A model generated the notes under the pieces. It was given only the letters and a program-made list of their open reading frames with translations, was not told the DNA's origin and ran no database searches. From Silurus meridionalis (Eukaryota; Chordata; Actinopteri; Siluriformes; Siluridae), in contig NC_060885.1 of the NCBI RefSeq assembly GCF_014805685.1, positions 8,715,632-8,779,631 on the forward strand: a stretch of DNA of 64,000 nt. Reading direction: 5' to 3'. Shown here in pieces: positions 47,725 to 59,015 of the stretch. A program made the position numbers and the translations under genes. Every line of letters starts with the position of its first letter. Position 1 is the first letter of the stretch.

Positions 47725-47746
47725 AAGCTTAAGAGAGCGAGAGAGA

Positions 47747-47777
<31 letters not shown>

Positions 47778-47900
47778 GGAAGCAGAAAGACAGGAGAGAG
47801 AAAGAGAGATATGGAGGGTTATAGAGACACGGAAAAGCAGGAAAGAGAGACAGAGACAGAGGGAAAAGGAGAGAGTAGGAAAGAAAGACAACGATTGGAG

Positions 47901-47945
<45 letters not shown>
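47725..47945. repeat. Polypurine GA-rich block
   Basis: (GA)n at 47754-47777 and 47902-47944 joined by degenerate purine-rich sequence with GACAGAGACAG. Purines are on the plus strand. Confidence 0.9.
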
Positions 47946-47947
<2 letters not shown>

Positions 47948-48986
47948 AACCCCACACACTCATGGAGGGAGTTTACTGTCTCTTTAAGGCCTTTAATCTC
48001 TTCGATCTGAAGCGTTTGTCTCCTACCAGCTAATGGCCGCCTCGGTGCGCGCGCACGCGTGCTTGCATGCTCGCTCGCGCGCGCGCTTGCGTGTGTGCGT
48101 GTGTGTAAAATGTCCACACAGCGCGGAGCTTTGCTCTCTACCCAACACCAATGTCAGCTTCCACAAATGAGACAGCTTCAAACAAGACGTGGAACGAAAA
48201 AAAAGTGAAGTTTTCAGCGAACTCTCTCACTCTGTGTCACTACCGGAGGCACGAAAAGTGGTTCATCCCCGAAAGCATGCAATGCACAAAATCCTCCAGG
48301 ATATAAACGATTGTTGCATTTAAAAGCTTAATGTCGAGGTCAGACGAGCTCCTTTAAATCACCGCGTCCAATTGAGACTAATAATAATAATAATAATAAT
48401 AATAATATTAATAATAATAATAATGCGCGTGGAGAAACACCAGCGCGTGCACATAACTGCCCGATCACTTTTTGACTGACAGCAAAACGTTCATGCAAAC
48501 AGGACCGCGCGAGCTGCACGAGCCTCGGCATGCAAATTTGTCGACGCGGAAACAAACAAAAGAAAAAGAAACAACAAAAGGGGGGGGAAAAAGTTTGAAG
48601 GCAATCCTGGTGTGACACGCACAACTTATTTTTTTGTTTAGTGGGGGGGGTGCAAAAGTGCAAAATTAGCTTCACTGAAAGCAAACTTCACCGTGATCAA
48701 CTTCACCAGCTTCCATCAGCAGTTAGTATCTCTGCTTCCTTCCGACCTGCTGTTTCCGAAAGTGCAACAAGAACCCCCCCCCCCAAACAACACACACACG
48801 CACGCACGCAATTCTGTCTGAGTGAAAGTTTTGGTGCATGCAAGTCACTAATGTGCATATCAGTGCACATCAATGCATGCAGGATGGTGCTCCCTGTTGT
48901 GTCAACATTATTTGCATTTCACGCACACACAGACGCATATATATTATATATAATAAAATATATATATATTTGTAGTGCACATTTAC
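47946..48986 (-). other. maml3: Intron sequence next to exon 1, partly CpG-rich
   Basis: Contains an alternating purine-pyrimidine CG/CA tract at 48045-48108 (for example GCGCGCGCACGCGTGC), an AAT run at 48380-48424, a G-run at 48583-48589 and 48642-48650, and a C-run at 48774-48784. The CpG island fades out here. No separate gene recognised. Confidence 0.55.
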
Positions 48987-48990
48987 CGCG
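48981..48990 (-). other. maml3: Splice donor of maml3 intron 1
   Basis: Read on the minus strand the sequence is CGCG|GTAAAT, with the intron starting at 48986. The match to the GTRAGT-type consensus is good. Continuing the frame past it gives V-N-V-H and then non-conserved sequence, whereas homologs continue LQETVKRK or similar, so coding must end here. Confidence 0.85.
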
Positions 48991-49415
48991 ATCAGAGTGT
49001 TGTTTCGCTGCTCCGAGGACTCGCTCGGGTCTTGCTGTTTGCCCTGCTGCTGCTGCTTGCCCTTCTTGGCCCTCTGCTCCAGGGTACGCTGGTAGAGAGC
49101 CGCGGTTTCCCGGCGCTCCAGCTCCAGCTGCTCGGCGTGCGCTTGCTGATAGCGGGCCTCGCAGGCGTTGTGATGCCGCCGGCAGCCCTCGATCCTCTGC
49201 CGAAGCCGTTCCACAACCGTGCTGTGCTTCGGCACTCCAGCTCCGACACCAGCCCCGGCACCAGCTCCGGCACCAGCCCCGCTATTGCTGTTACAGTTAT
49301 TGGCCGTGGTTGTGGTGGTGTTGCTCCCGGCGTTCAGGTTCACGTTGCCGCCGCTGTTGATGCAAACACCGCCGATGTTCGAGGCAGCGGGGCCGGAGAA
49401 ATCCCCCATCATCAT
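48987..49415 (-). CDS. maml3: maml3 exon 1: mastermind-like 3 N-terminus, partial CDS
   Basis: Mastermind-like proteins are nuclear co-activators. Their N-terminal kinked helix docks on the groove formed by CSL/RBPJ and the Notch intracellular domain, and the rest of the protein recruits p300. This exon encodes 143 residues. It opens MMMGDFSG, has a Ser/Asn/Thr-rich stretch (20-46), a Gly-Ala dipeptide run (46-60), then the conserved helix from about 62 (VPKHSTVVERLRQRIEGCRRHH) to LEQRAKK at 118, then a Gln/Lys-rich linker. PKHSTVVERLRQRIEGC and the MGDF start match MAML3 rather than MAML1 or MAML2. The exon ends in phase 0 after ...RNNTLIA at a donor reading GCG|GTAAAT. Three in-frame ATGs occur at 49415, 49412 and 49409. 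The third has the best Kozak context (A at -3, G at +4) and matches the mammalian start, so 49409 is the likeliest initiator. Later exons lie beyond position 1. Gene identity is very secure. Confidence 0.95.
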
Positions 49416-49964
49416 CTGCGCTGCTTTGAAAAAAAGCTTGCTTTGTTTTTTTGTTTTGTTTTTTTAGGAAGAAGTTTGGTTAAAGCTTTTCCACCCCCCT
49501 ATCCCGATACCTCCACCTCCACCAGCACCGCCGCCACCGCGACCGGCACCCAGCCGGACTCCCTACTCCAAACCCGTGTCCGGCTGGATGGAGGGACCGC
49601 GGAGAAAGCCTGGAAGCGACCGAACACGCAGCGCTCCACTGGGAATGTCGCCGTGTCAACCATCCACCACGACACCGCCGACACGGCGACGGAGGAGAGG
49701 AGAGGAGAGGAAAGGAGAGGAGCGAGCGAGCGAGCGACCGGGAGGAGGAGAGCGACCTCAAGTCCCCGGCGTCAGGCTGCGCTCTGGCCGCTCAGCGCTC
49801 CATCAGAGCAGATCCGCCAGGGGATGGGGAGGTGTTTGATCGCGGATAGAGAAAGAGACCGACAGTGAGAAAGAGAAAAGTTTTCCCCGGTCCGCGGCCG
49901 CCGGCGCTCCCGAGCAGCAGTTCCGTGAACTTCTCTGCGTTTCATTTCACTTCATTCTCCGCTT

Positions 49965-49995
<31 letters not shown>

Positions 49996-50400
49996 GCGCT
50001 CCGCTCGCGTTAACTACTAATGCTTCTTCTTTTCCCTCCTCCCGAGCGTGAACAAAGAAAGGTGTGCAGTTCAGAAAGTCGTGCGTGCGTGTGTGTGTGT
50101 GTGTGTGTGTGTTGAGGGAAATCCTACAGACGCGCTAATGTGCGGTTCGCTCTCGGCGGCGGCTGCAGCCACCATCACAATGATCGCGCGCTCCAGTCCC
50201 CTCCTCCTCCTCCCCCCTTAGTCCTCTACCGCCTCCTCCAACCCTCCCCCACCCCACCCCTTCTCCTCCCTCCTCCATGCCAGCGGAGTAATATCAGGAC
50301 AAGAGCCAGGCGGGCACACGGCGGCCGGAGGGACGGCTCCGCGCAAAACGCGGCGCGGAATATAGTCCCCCCCGCGGAGGAGGAGCGCACTGGCTCTAAA
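49416..50400 (-). promoter_or_regulatory. maml3: maml3 promoter and 5' UTR in a CpG-rich island
   Basis: This kilobase upstream of the start codon is the most CpG-dense part of the window and the only long GC-rich stretch. It is low in dispersed repeats and carries GC-box-like G-runs on the minus strand (about 50216-50275). On the plus strand it has a (CT)n run at 49969-49995, which reads (GA)n in the transcript, and a GT run at 50090-50112. A weak TATA-like CTATATT on the minus strand near 50357-50364 sits between GC-rich flanks and could mark one start site, giving a 5' UTR of roughly 0.9 kb. The exact transcription start cannot be read from sequence. CpG-island promoters often use dispersed starts, so the TATA-like site may not matter. 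Confidence 0.75.
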
Positions 50401-50590
50401 ACCGAAAATAATAAAAAAGAACATTTACGTGAAAGTATTATTGTTGTTGTTGTTGTTGTTGTTGTACAAACAAATACGCATTATATGTATTAATAGGTAT
50501 TTTAAAATTATAATCTAATTAAAATACCATTCATATATTTTAAGTGTAATTATAATTATTATTATCATTATTATTATATAAGTATCAATA

Positions 50591-50632
<42 letters not shown>

Positions 50633-51203
50633 ATAATAATAATAGCAATAATAAGTATTATTCTTATTGTGTGTTATTATTGTTAATTATTATTAGTAGT
50701 AATAGTGGTGGTAATCACAGTAATAAATAAATATGAAATTGTTTGTATTAATTTTAAATAATTCCTAAATCATTTTACAAATTAAAACTGTCTAACAGTA
50801 TAAATGCTAACAAAAATATAAAATAAACGAAATAAACAGATATTGCCTATTGAAACGGGTTAACATTTCTGTAAACTTTGTTTAACTCAATATTTACAGT
50901 ATTGGCATTACTAAACAGACTCAGACTTTTTTACTGAAACAGATGAAGACAACAACCAAGAAGAATATTCGCAAACAAAAATTGATATTCACAGAAAAAA
51001 AAACATCTGGGAAAAAGGTTTTTGTGTAAAATGACATGTTGATTGTGGGAGAAGTGTTAAAGGTTCTATGTGAGTATTTAACAACCTGAATGCTTCAATA
51101 AGGAACAGGCCTTAAAAATCGCCTTCCACCAAAATATCTAAATTCCAATTTGTTTACCGGTAAAGACACATTTCTAAAAACAAACTGCAATAATATACAC
51201 ATA
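50401..51203. other. Upstream intergenic, A/T-rich microsatellites
   Basis: (GTT)n at 50440-50464, ATT/AAT runs at 50545-50580 and 50628-50700, (CA)n at 50594-50629. No gene recognised. Confidence 0.6.
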
Positions 51204-52020
51204 CACTATATGGACTAAACTATTGTGACACCTGACTTTCAGCCAGATGTGGTTCTTTCTCAAACTGTTACCACAACGTTGGGGGCACACAATTATATAG
51301 GATGTCTGTGGATGTGGTAGCATGAACTTTTCCCTTCATTCAACTAGGACACCCAAACCTGTTCCATCTTTACAACGCTCCTGTGCACAAATCCAGTTTA
51401 TTAAGTTTATTTCTATAGCGCTATCACAACAGACATTGTCTCAAAGCAGCTTTACAGAAATCAACAGTTAAGGTGAATGGTGTGCATTTATCCCTGATGA
51501 GCAGCCGAGGAGACTGTGGCAAGGAAAAACTCCCTTAGATGTAATGAGGAAGAAACCTTGAGAGGAACCAGACTCAAAAGGGGAACCCATCCCCATTTGG
51601 GTGACATCAAGAGTTTGATCATAAATCTTTCAACAATAAAGAACACTGGAGAGTGAAAACTAACATGAGTACTGGAGTATAAGATTATAAGTAAATGTTC
51701 TTTCTACAGTCTTTATGGTTATAAAACTAGAAGCTACTGAGCAACTCATAAAGTAAAGTTATAGTTTATATGGAATGAAGTGGAAGATCTTAAATGGCCT
51801 GCTACAGAGTTCTAACCTTAACCATGTTGAACAACTTTTTGATGAATTTTAACACTGCACCCCCCAGGCCTCCTCACTTCACCTACTGTACATCAATATC
51901 TGACTTTACTAACACATTTGTGAGTACATGAATCTCACAAATCTCCACCAGCACACTTAAAAACCTAGTGGAACGACTTCCCAGATGAGTGGAGGTTAAT
52001 ATAACAGAAAATCTGTTACA
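51204..52020 (+). mobile_element. Tc1-like transposon relic, copy i, interrupted
   Basis: Starts at the terminal ACACTATATGGACTAAACTA, then CTGTTACCACAACGTTGG; resumes after about 51760 with GAAGTGGAAGATCTTAAATGG and GCCTCCTCACTTC, ending near 52020. Interrupted by a minus-strand LINE tail. Confidence 0.75.
51397..51760 (-). mobile_element. L2-type LINE tail in Tc1 copy i
   Basis: The plus strand shows the inverse tail: TTTCTATAGCGCTATCACAACAGAC, TGTCTCAAAGCAGCTTTACAG, GTGCATTTATCCCTGATGAGCAGC, GGAACCCATCCCCATTTGGGTGAC. At 360 bp it is the longest copy of this tail in the window. The right boundary is approximate. Confidence 0.65.
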
Positions 52021-52903
52021 TCTTTGTGCATTTATTAAAATTTCATATGATCAGGATATGCAAAAGTGCAAAGGTGGAGTGTCCCGGATATCAGTGTCTA
52101 TAATGTAAAAATAAAACTTAGCTCAAATATTCTCTCTTAAAACTATTTGCAAAGAGATCTCCATATAACTATATACTGTAGACATGAAAAATATTGTACA
52201 CAACAAGGCGGCTGCTCGATTCGGACAGAAATAGACATTATAAGAAAATGAGGAGGGGGAATGCTAAAAATATTTTTTACACAGTAAAAGATTTACAGTG
52301 TGTAAATATCAGCTCGTGAAGTAGGCCTTGTGTAAACATACACACACACACACTTGTGAACACACACATTCATACACACGTGGAGGTTTGTTGTCTGGGT
52401 CAGTCTGACTTTTACACATAAGATGGCCAGTGAAATCCCAAGTTATTGATATTTCAAACACAACATATGGCTTGACATATCCCAAACAAAGCATCGCATT
52501 TGTTATGAACTCCAACGGAGACGTACGTTTGCTCACTCACTCGATATTTATCTTGTGCTCGAATCTTTTTTAAATTTTCTTTAGTTATTTATTTTTCGCA
52601 CTTCTCAAGCAACCGGAGTGTAAATTTATACAATTGGATCTGTGATGTGGTGAGATGTGGTTTATGCCTGACTTCAATTGCACAGTGAATGTTAACACAG
52701 AAAGCTACATAAAAGAGAAATCAACAAAAAATGGTGTTAAAGGAAACCTTTAAAGCAGGGTGTAGCCTGCACCTGAATTCATGCTCTTGCCCGGGTGTTT
52801 ATTTACAGCGTGCAGTATTTGAGCCGACACTCATGTACACAGATTAAAAGTGGTGATGAAAAGGAGAATTCCCATTGGTAATGTAGGCACAATGTGTAAG
52901 TGA
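52021..52903. other. Upstream intergenic, nothing recognised
   Basis: Unique AT-rich sequence with a short CA run at 52339-52352. Confidence 0.45.
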
Positions 52904-52905
52904 GT

Positions 52906-52977
<72 letters not shown>

Positions 52978-53345
52978 CACCACTGCACTCTCTCTACTCC
53001 CACTTGCTCATACTCTTTGCATGTGTGTGTGTGTGTGTGTGTTAGTGTGGAGCATCCACTCTCTCATGGCATCCTCATAATTGTGAAAGGTAGCATTATG
53101 TTTTTAACCCAAGTGAAACTTTGAAGGGTCCACCCACAGCTCCAGAGTAAAACGAAACACGTTCCTGTGCTTCCTTGCAACTTAGAAGTTTAATATGCTT
53201 TACACTGCGTGTACACCTACAGATCCTGATGCAAGAGCTGCACTAGGTGTATGTAGCCCCGGTAAACACCATTCTTGTATGTATCAGTGTGTGTGTGTGT
53301 GTGTGTGTTTGTGTGTGTGTGTTTGTGTGTGTGTGTTTGTGTTTT
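52904..53345. repeat. GT microsatellites
   Basis: Long (GT)n at 52908-52975, shorter at 53022-53042, imperfect GT/GTTT at 53287-53341. Confidence 0.95.
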
Positions 53346-54719
53346 TTTTTTCTCCTGAGAACATGCTCTCGTCCAGTCTGCTGAGCGCTGCTGGAATGAC
53401 TGGAATGCTGTTCACATACTCTCTCACACTGGGTCTCAGACACCACTCCCAAAAAACAACTACCCTCTGCCATCCCTCTGAATTCAGCTCTCAAGTTCCA
53501 CACCTCTCACCTTTTTCTTTTTCCAGGCCCTTGTATGCAATTGTTGTTTAATAATAGTTCATGAATTTCAGGGAAAACTTTAAAACTGCTTTGTGCGGTC
53601 GTCACACTAGTGTGTTGTATTCAGTGCAGACAAAACTAAGTACGGAGAAACAACTTAAGCGCTCATGCTCAAAAGGGTCCCTCAGAAGTTCTTTGGAATG
53701 AGGAGAAGTCTAAGAGGGTGCTACATTTTTTAACTTCTCTGAACATTTTGAGGAAAAATCATCCTAGAATGACGTGATAGACTTGAAAATTTTTCATCTT
53801 TATCATTTATATGTCGATCTTGTATGGTAAACAAATTCTAATCAGTCAGGTCAGTCTTGTATGTTTCATTTTTTTAAAAAAGTTGCATTACCCATAATGC
53901 CTTTTGACTACATGGTAATAGTCACATCGATGAAATTTGACCCTACATCAGGATGCAGCAGAGCTTTAATCAATCTCACCACCTTATCTGTACACAATGC
54001 TGAGACGGATCAGTTTCAGAACCTAGACTTTATTTAATAGTGTCGCTGTTGTAGCGCCCAGCCCAGCCATCTATGGGAGTCACTTTGACACAGAGCTGCT
54101 CTTTCCTCTGCTCTCCCCCTGTGTGTCCACTCTATAGATTGTGAATTTGGATGTTGATCTTGATGATGTGGACTGCTTTGACTACGCTACTTAAAAAAAA
54201 CCCACTTGGATTTGGATCCTTATTCTGTACCTTGAGCCATCCTTGTTCACAGCGTCAACAAGATTTTGCTCGTCTTTGTGTAAATTGCTAACTAGCTTAG
54301 CTCTGTTTAGCTCAAGTCTCTGGTGAAGCTTTGCACAACTGTCTCTTTTAGCTGCACTGCATTCTGGAACAATGATGCAAATGAAAACTTCGCAATATTT
54401 TATTGTTGACTGATGTACATAATGATGAAGTCTATAATAGTACATATATTCGACAGGAACTTACAGGAACACAAAGTACAAAGTCACTACAGTATAAAGT
54501 ACAGACAGAACTTCCGAGAGTCCTATCTGTAGGCTACACACTACAGATGCAATCATACACCAGACTGTCCCGCCAAGAATACGTACCGTGTTATTATGCT
54601 GTAATAATGAGCCGCGTATTCGCTGTAGTCTGACCCATTGTTTTTCTTCAACACTCAGTTCCTCATTTGTCACAGCACTTGGCTGTGGCCTGTTTACCAA
54701 GCTGCAAAGAGCTGTAATT
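53346..54719. other. Upstream intergenic with a dispersed repeat pair
   Basis: TTGCATTACCCATAATGCCTTTTGACTAC at 53881-53910 resembles the segment at 55400-55425 (ATTACCCAAAATGCTGTTCGGCTAC), both followed by GATAATGG- or GTAATAG-like text and a GCAGCA motif. It is an unnamed old repeat. No gene recognised. Confidence 0.4.
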
Positions 54720-54990
54720 TGAACCTAATTCTTATAATACTTAATGGCCAATGTAATCCATTTGTTCTTTAAGTAGGCCCTCAATGAAGGCCTTAAAGAC
54801 CTTGAGAGATCAGAGTTGCATTCTGCCCTGTTAAATATCTAATGAAATTCAGAAAGGGTGGCAATAACTCACTGGTTTAAGCAGCAAAATGACTTCAATC
54901 AGATGTATTTGATGAGCAAGGCCTCGCTTGGATAAAATGAAAGTGAGCAGATTAACATAATGCAAATTGACTCCTAAAGGGTTTTTTTGT
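54720..54990. promoter_or_regulatory. Candidate upstream conserved noncoding element
   Basis: About 270 bp without simple repeats. It holds a perfect octamer ATGCAAAT at 54960-54967 (POU factor site) and several ATTA/TAAT cores. It lies roughly 5 kb upstream of the maml3 start codon. Conservation is untested. Confidence 0.3.
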
Positions 54991-55196
54991 GTCACTCATA
55001 AAATGCTTCCTAAACTAGCAAAATGAAGGCTAAACATAACTGTATTATAATCTAAACTGTTTCATTTATTTATGCCTTTGTGCTGAGAAGTGATACCAAA
55101 ATCTGTCCTGAGGCAAGAAAGTTATTCAGTCTGAACGAAAAACTCAATTGTAGGGTCTTTTAAGCAACCAAATGCCAAATCTGGCCTGAATGATAC

Positions 55197-55198
<2 letters not shown>
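54991..55198. other. Short unique spacer
   Basis: Nothing recognised. Confidence 0.35.

Positions 55199-55270
<72 letters not shown>
55199..55270. repeat. (AT)n microsatellite
   Basis: About 36 AT units. Confidence 0.95.
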
Positions 55271-55276
<6 letters not shown>

Positions 55277-55489
55277 TTTGTCACTTGCTTTCAATAAACC
55301 AATCAATGAATTAATGGAAATAAAAAAATCAGCTCTTTCTTTAGTCTTCTTTTATCTACATCTTTGGTCGGTTTTCAATTTGGTTAAAGGTTTTATACAT
55401 TACCCAAAATGCTGTTCGGCTACCTGATAATGGTGATGTCAGTGGCACCACTTGCTCAACAGCTGCAGCACAATTTTCAATGCCCATAG

Positions 55490-55592
55490 GCTTTAGATTA
55501 GTGTACAGTTTGCACAATTCTATTATTTGCACTTCTTGTAGATGCTAAAGTCCTGTATTATGCAATTACAATAAAGTTCTATCTATCTAGTC
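55490..55592 (+). mobile_element. Truncated non-LTR retroelement 3' tail
   Basis: ATTATTTGCACTTCTTGTAG, ATTATGCAATTACAATAAAG and a terminal TTCTATCTATCTA. The layout is that of fish LINE or SINE 3' ends (AATAAAG plus a short terminal repeat). Confidence 0.45.
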
Positions 55593-55639
55593 TTCATTTA
55601 TCTTTACATAAATAGAATGATGTAGCAATTGTCATATAA

Positions 55640-55852
55640 TCTGTATCCCTATTTAATACTCATACTGTCTATATTGTCTCACATTGACTGTATTGTCTTG
55701 TCTTGTCTGTTTTGTCTTGTATAGTCCAAGCTGAATGTATAGTTTTATATATGTCTGTTGTTTGAGAGTCACTAACAGCTGAAACCAAATTCCTTGTGTG
55801 TGTCAACACATGGCCAATAAACCTGCTTCTGATTCTGATTCTAAACTGTTTA
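55640..55852 (+). mobile_element. Truncated non-LTR retroelement 3' tail with GATTCT repeat
   Basis: Ends CCAATAAACCTGCTTCTGATTCTGATTCT, a retroelement terminus with a hexamer repeat. Upstream TCTTGTCTTGTCTG and CCAAATTCCTTGTGTGTGTC fit a 3' UTR body. Confidence 0.5.
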
Positions 55853-56427
55853 GTCTTTTAGTCTCTTCAGTTCTCTCTTCTACTTATACATATAACACCA
55901 CTAACGCCAACAATCTTGTTGTCTCATAGAACACTAACCAGCCAAGTGAAGTCTCTGCTGTACTTTAGTGCAACTTAGTCATACAGTATTTCTGCATTAT
56001 GATTGAGTCCAGTGTTTCCTGTCTGCTTTATTTTTATAGATTTCTGGATTTCTCATCAATATTACACTGAACTTCGAGAGAAAACCAAAAATTTTCCTTA
56101 TGTTCTTTTCCCTACTAAAATCTGTAAAATCTGTCTAAAAACTCTATTGTAAGAGTTTTAGCAATCAGCTCTCAATTCTCAATTTATGAGAATACTGTAC
56201 CAATAGATGAATTAGCTCCAAACACACTGATATTTCAAATCAAAAGTTTGTGAATGGAATTTTGTTTCAGGGGTTTCAGATATGGACTGTGTTTGATGAT
56301 TGGAATGAGCAGTGTTCAGAATGTTAATTTTACATCCCCAAAGCCCCAGCACATAACTAAATAAAGTTGTTGCAAGATTATTTTTGGACATCATCATTAA
56401 ACATTTGAAGACAATGTGCCAGATAAA
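55853..56427. other. Upstream intergenic, nothing recognised
   Basis: Unique AT-rich sequence. Confidence 0.4.
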
Positions 56428-56815
56428 CAAGTAAATATATATTATATGGACAAAGGATTGTGGTCACTATTAGATTTGTATGTTCTCTCTGAACATCTTG
56501 TTCCAGTGTGCTTGTGGAGATTTGTGGCCTATGGTACAGTCTGCGTTCCAATTCATTCCAAAGGTGTTTAAACCAAGGTTAAAATCAAAGTTCTACAGCA
56601 GGCCATTTCAATACATATCTTCATGGAGCTGGCTTTGTGCATTGTCATGCTGGAACAAGTTTGGTTCTCTTAGTTCAAATGAAGAGAGAATGTAATGCTA
56701 TCGCATCCAAAGACATCCTATACAAGTGTGTGCCCCCAAGTTTGTGGTAACAGTTTGGGAAAGAATCACATCAAGCTGGAAAAGTCAGGTGTCCCAATAC
56801 CATTGGCCAGATCAT
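56428..56815 (-). mobile_element. Tc1-like transposon relic, copy j
   Basis: Starts TATTATATGGACAAAGGATTG and runs through TGTGCTTGTGGAGATTTGTG, TATCTTCATGGAGCTGGCTTTG and CATCCAAAGACATCC to AAAGTCAGGTGTCCCAATACC. An RTE LINE is inserted at or just beyond its right end. Confidence 0.75.
56803..56815. repeat. Target-site duplication of the RTE element, left copy
   Basis: TTGGCCAGATCAT occurs here and again, perfectly, at 59016-59028, bounding the RTE insertion exactly at its 3' and 5' termini. A 13-bp duplication is normal for target-primed reverse transcription. Confidence 0.85.
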
Positions 56816-59015
56816 CTCCTTCTTCTTCTTTCGGGCTGCTCCTATTAGGGGTGGCTACAGCGGATCATCTGTATCCATACTACTCTGTCCTCTACATCTG
56901 CCTCTTTCAAACCCACTACCTGCATGTCTTCCCTCACCACATCCATAAACCTCCTCCTTGGCCTTCCTCTTTTCCTCCTTCCTGGTGGCTCCATCCTCAG
57001 CATTCTCCTACCACTATACCCCATGTCCCTCCTCTGCACATGTCCGAACCATCTCAATCTGCCTCACGTTGTCCCCAAAACGTCCTCCATGTGCGGTCCC
57101 TCTAATAAACTCATTTCTAATCTTGTCTGACCTCGTCTGTCAACCTGTCCATCACCACTGCAAACAAGAAAGGGCTCAGAGACGATCCTTGATGCGGTCC
57201 AACCTTCACCTTAAACCAGTCTGTCATTCCTACTGCACATTTCACTGCTGTCACACTGTCCTCATACATGTCCTGCACCACAATCATATACTTCTCTGAC
57301 ACACCTGACTTCCTCATACAATACCACAACTCTATTCTCAGCACTCTGTTGTACGCTTTCTCTAAATCCACAAACACTCAATGCAACTCCTTCTGACCTA
57401 CTCTATACTTCTCCATCAACATTCTTAAAGCAAATAACACGTCAGTGGTGCTCTTCCTCGGCATGAAACCATACTGTTGCTCACAGATGGTCACCTCTTC
57501 CCTCAGCCTGGCTTCCACTACTCTTTCTGATGGTGTGACTGATCAACTTAATTCCCCTGTAGTTACTGCAGGTCTGCACAACTCTCTTATTCTTAAAGAT
57601 CAGTACCAGCAAACTCCTTCTCCATTCCCCAGGCATCCTCTCACCTTAGAAAAATATTGTTGAACAAACTGGCTAAAAACTCCACTGCCAACTCTCTTAA
57701 ACATCTCCACGCTTCTACTGGTATGACATCTAGTCCAACCGACTTTCCACTCTTCATCCTCCTAAAAGCTGCTCTCACTTCCTTCTTACTAATCCTATCC
57801 ACTTCCTGCTTCACCAGCTCCACATCATCCACCCTTCTCTCTCTCCCATTTTCCTCATTCATTAGCTGCTCAAAATACTTCCTCCATCTTCTCAACACAC
57901 TCTCATAACTAGTCAACACATTTCTATCTCCATCCTTTATTGCTCTAACTTGCAGCACATCCTTCCCAGCTCGGTCTCTCTGCCTGGCCAATCAGTACAA
58001 ATCCTTTTCTCCTTCCTTAGTGTCCAACTTCTCATACAGCTCCTCGTATGCCTTTTCTTTGCCTTTTGCCACATCCCTCTTCACCTGCTGCTGCATCTCC
58101 TTGAACTCCTGCCAGCTTTTCTCATCACTCTGTTGATCCCAACTCTGTTTTGCCACCACCACGTATCTTTGTCTTTCTTTTTATTTCCAGATGTCACACC
58201 AAGTACCTTTCTAGCTGTCTCCTTTACTACTTCTTCAGTAGTTGCCAAATCATCCAGCACCTCTCCACCACCACCGAGCCCCTGTCTGACCTCTTCTCTG
58301 AACCTCACACTACAGTCTTTTTCCTTCAGTTTTCACCATCTTATTCTTTTGTCAGTCTTCACTCTCCTCTTCTTTACTTCCAAAGCCATCCTACAGACCA
58401 CCATCCGATGCTGTCTAGCTACACTGTCCCCTGCCAACACCTTACAGTCTCCAATCTCCTTCAGGTTGCATCTCCTACATAGAACATATTCCACCTGTGT
58501 GCTTATACGTCACCCTATGATACTCCTTCTTCATAAAATAAGTGTTCACCATTGCCATTTCTATCCTTTCAGCAAAATCAACTACCATCTGCCCTTCCAC
58601 CTTCCTCTTTACTTCTCTTTCCATCCACACCATGATAGAACATTTTAAACCATCCTCCAATGTTCCTGGCCTTACTCCCTTCCCACTTGGTCTCCTGAAC
58701 ACACAACATATCTACCTTTCTCCTCTCCATCATATCAGCTACTTCTCTCCCTTTACCATAGTATTAACATTTAAAGTACCAACTGAACCTCCACTCTCCT
58801 ACAATTCTCCTTTCCCTGCTGTCTCTGTAGACGTCCTCCTCCTCTCCTTCTTCTCCTTTGGCCAACAGTAGCCCATTTCGACTGATCCGGTATGAAATTC
58901 TGTATGAAATTCACGTTTTACACTGGATGCCCTTCCTAACGCAACCCTCCCTATTTATCCATGCTTGGGACCACCACTAACACTGGCTTGTGCAACCCTA
59001 ATGACTGGGTTACCT
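56816..59015 (-). mobile_element. RTE-clade (BovB-like) LINE with target duplication, two internal deletions
   Basis: It reads 5' to 3' from 59015. First come the conserved 5' terminus and the endonuclease start (near 58740-58640, VQETKW-type text). Homology then jumps at about 58601-58620 directly to EGQMVVDFAERIEMAM, losing the endonuclease core with its SAYAP and DFN-type motifs. Next are linker regions (EEVRQGLGG, ETARKVLGV), the RT N-terminus (SGKSVGLDVIPVEAW, 57641-57991) and the RT palm (FVDLEKAYNRV, 57117-57377). A second jump near 57122-57132 removes the FADD catalytic segment. The C-terminal tail and 3' end (56816-57060) follow. Several frameshifts are also present. At 2.2 kb against about 3 kb for full length it cannot be autonomous. 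RTE clade is inferred from the BovB/CFDP2-type endonuclease. Confidence 0.9.

Noticed and set aside
48641..49360. 239-codon plus-strand open frame over exon 1
   Set aside because: Shadow of the GC-rich exon on the opposite strand; arginine/serine-rich composition typical of antisense frames.
49639..49645. CSL/RBPJ site (TGGGAA) in the maml3 promoter as a feedback loop
   Set aside because: The flank ACTGGGAA does not fit YRTGRGAA, and a bare TGGGAA is common.
48975..49868. 297-codon open frame on the plus strand, antisense to maml3 exon 1
   Set aside because: It mirrors the GC-rich coding exon and the 5' UTR. Its product is low-complexity with no recognisable domain, and the minus strand carries a clear conserved protein.
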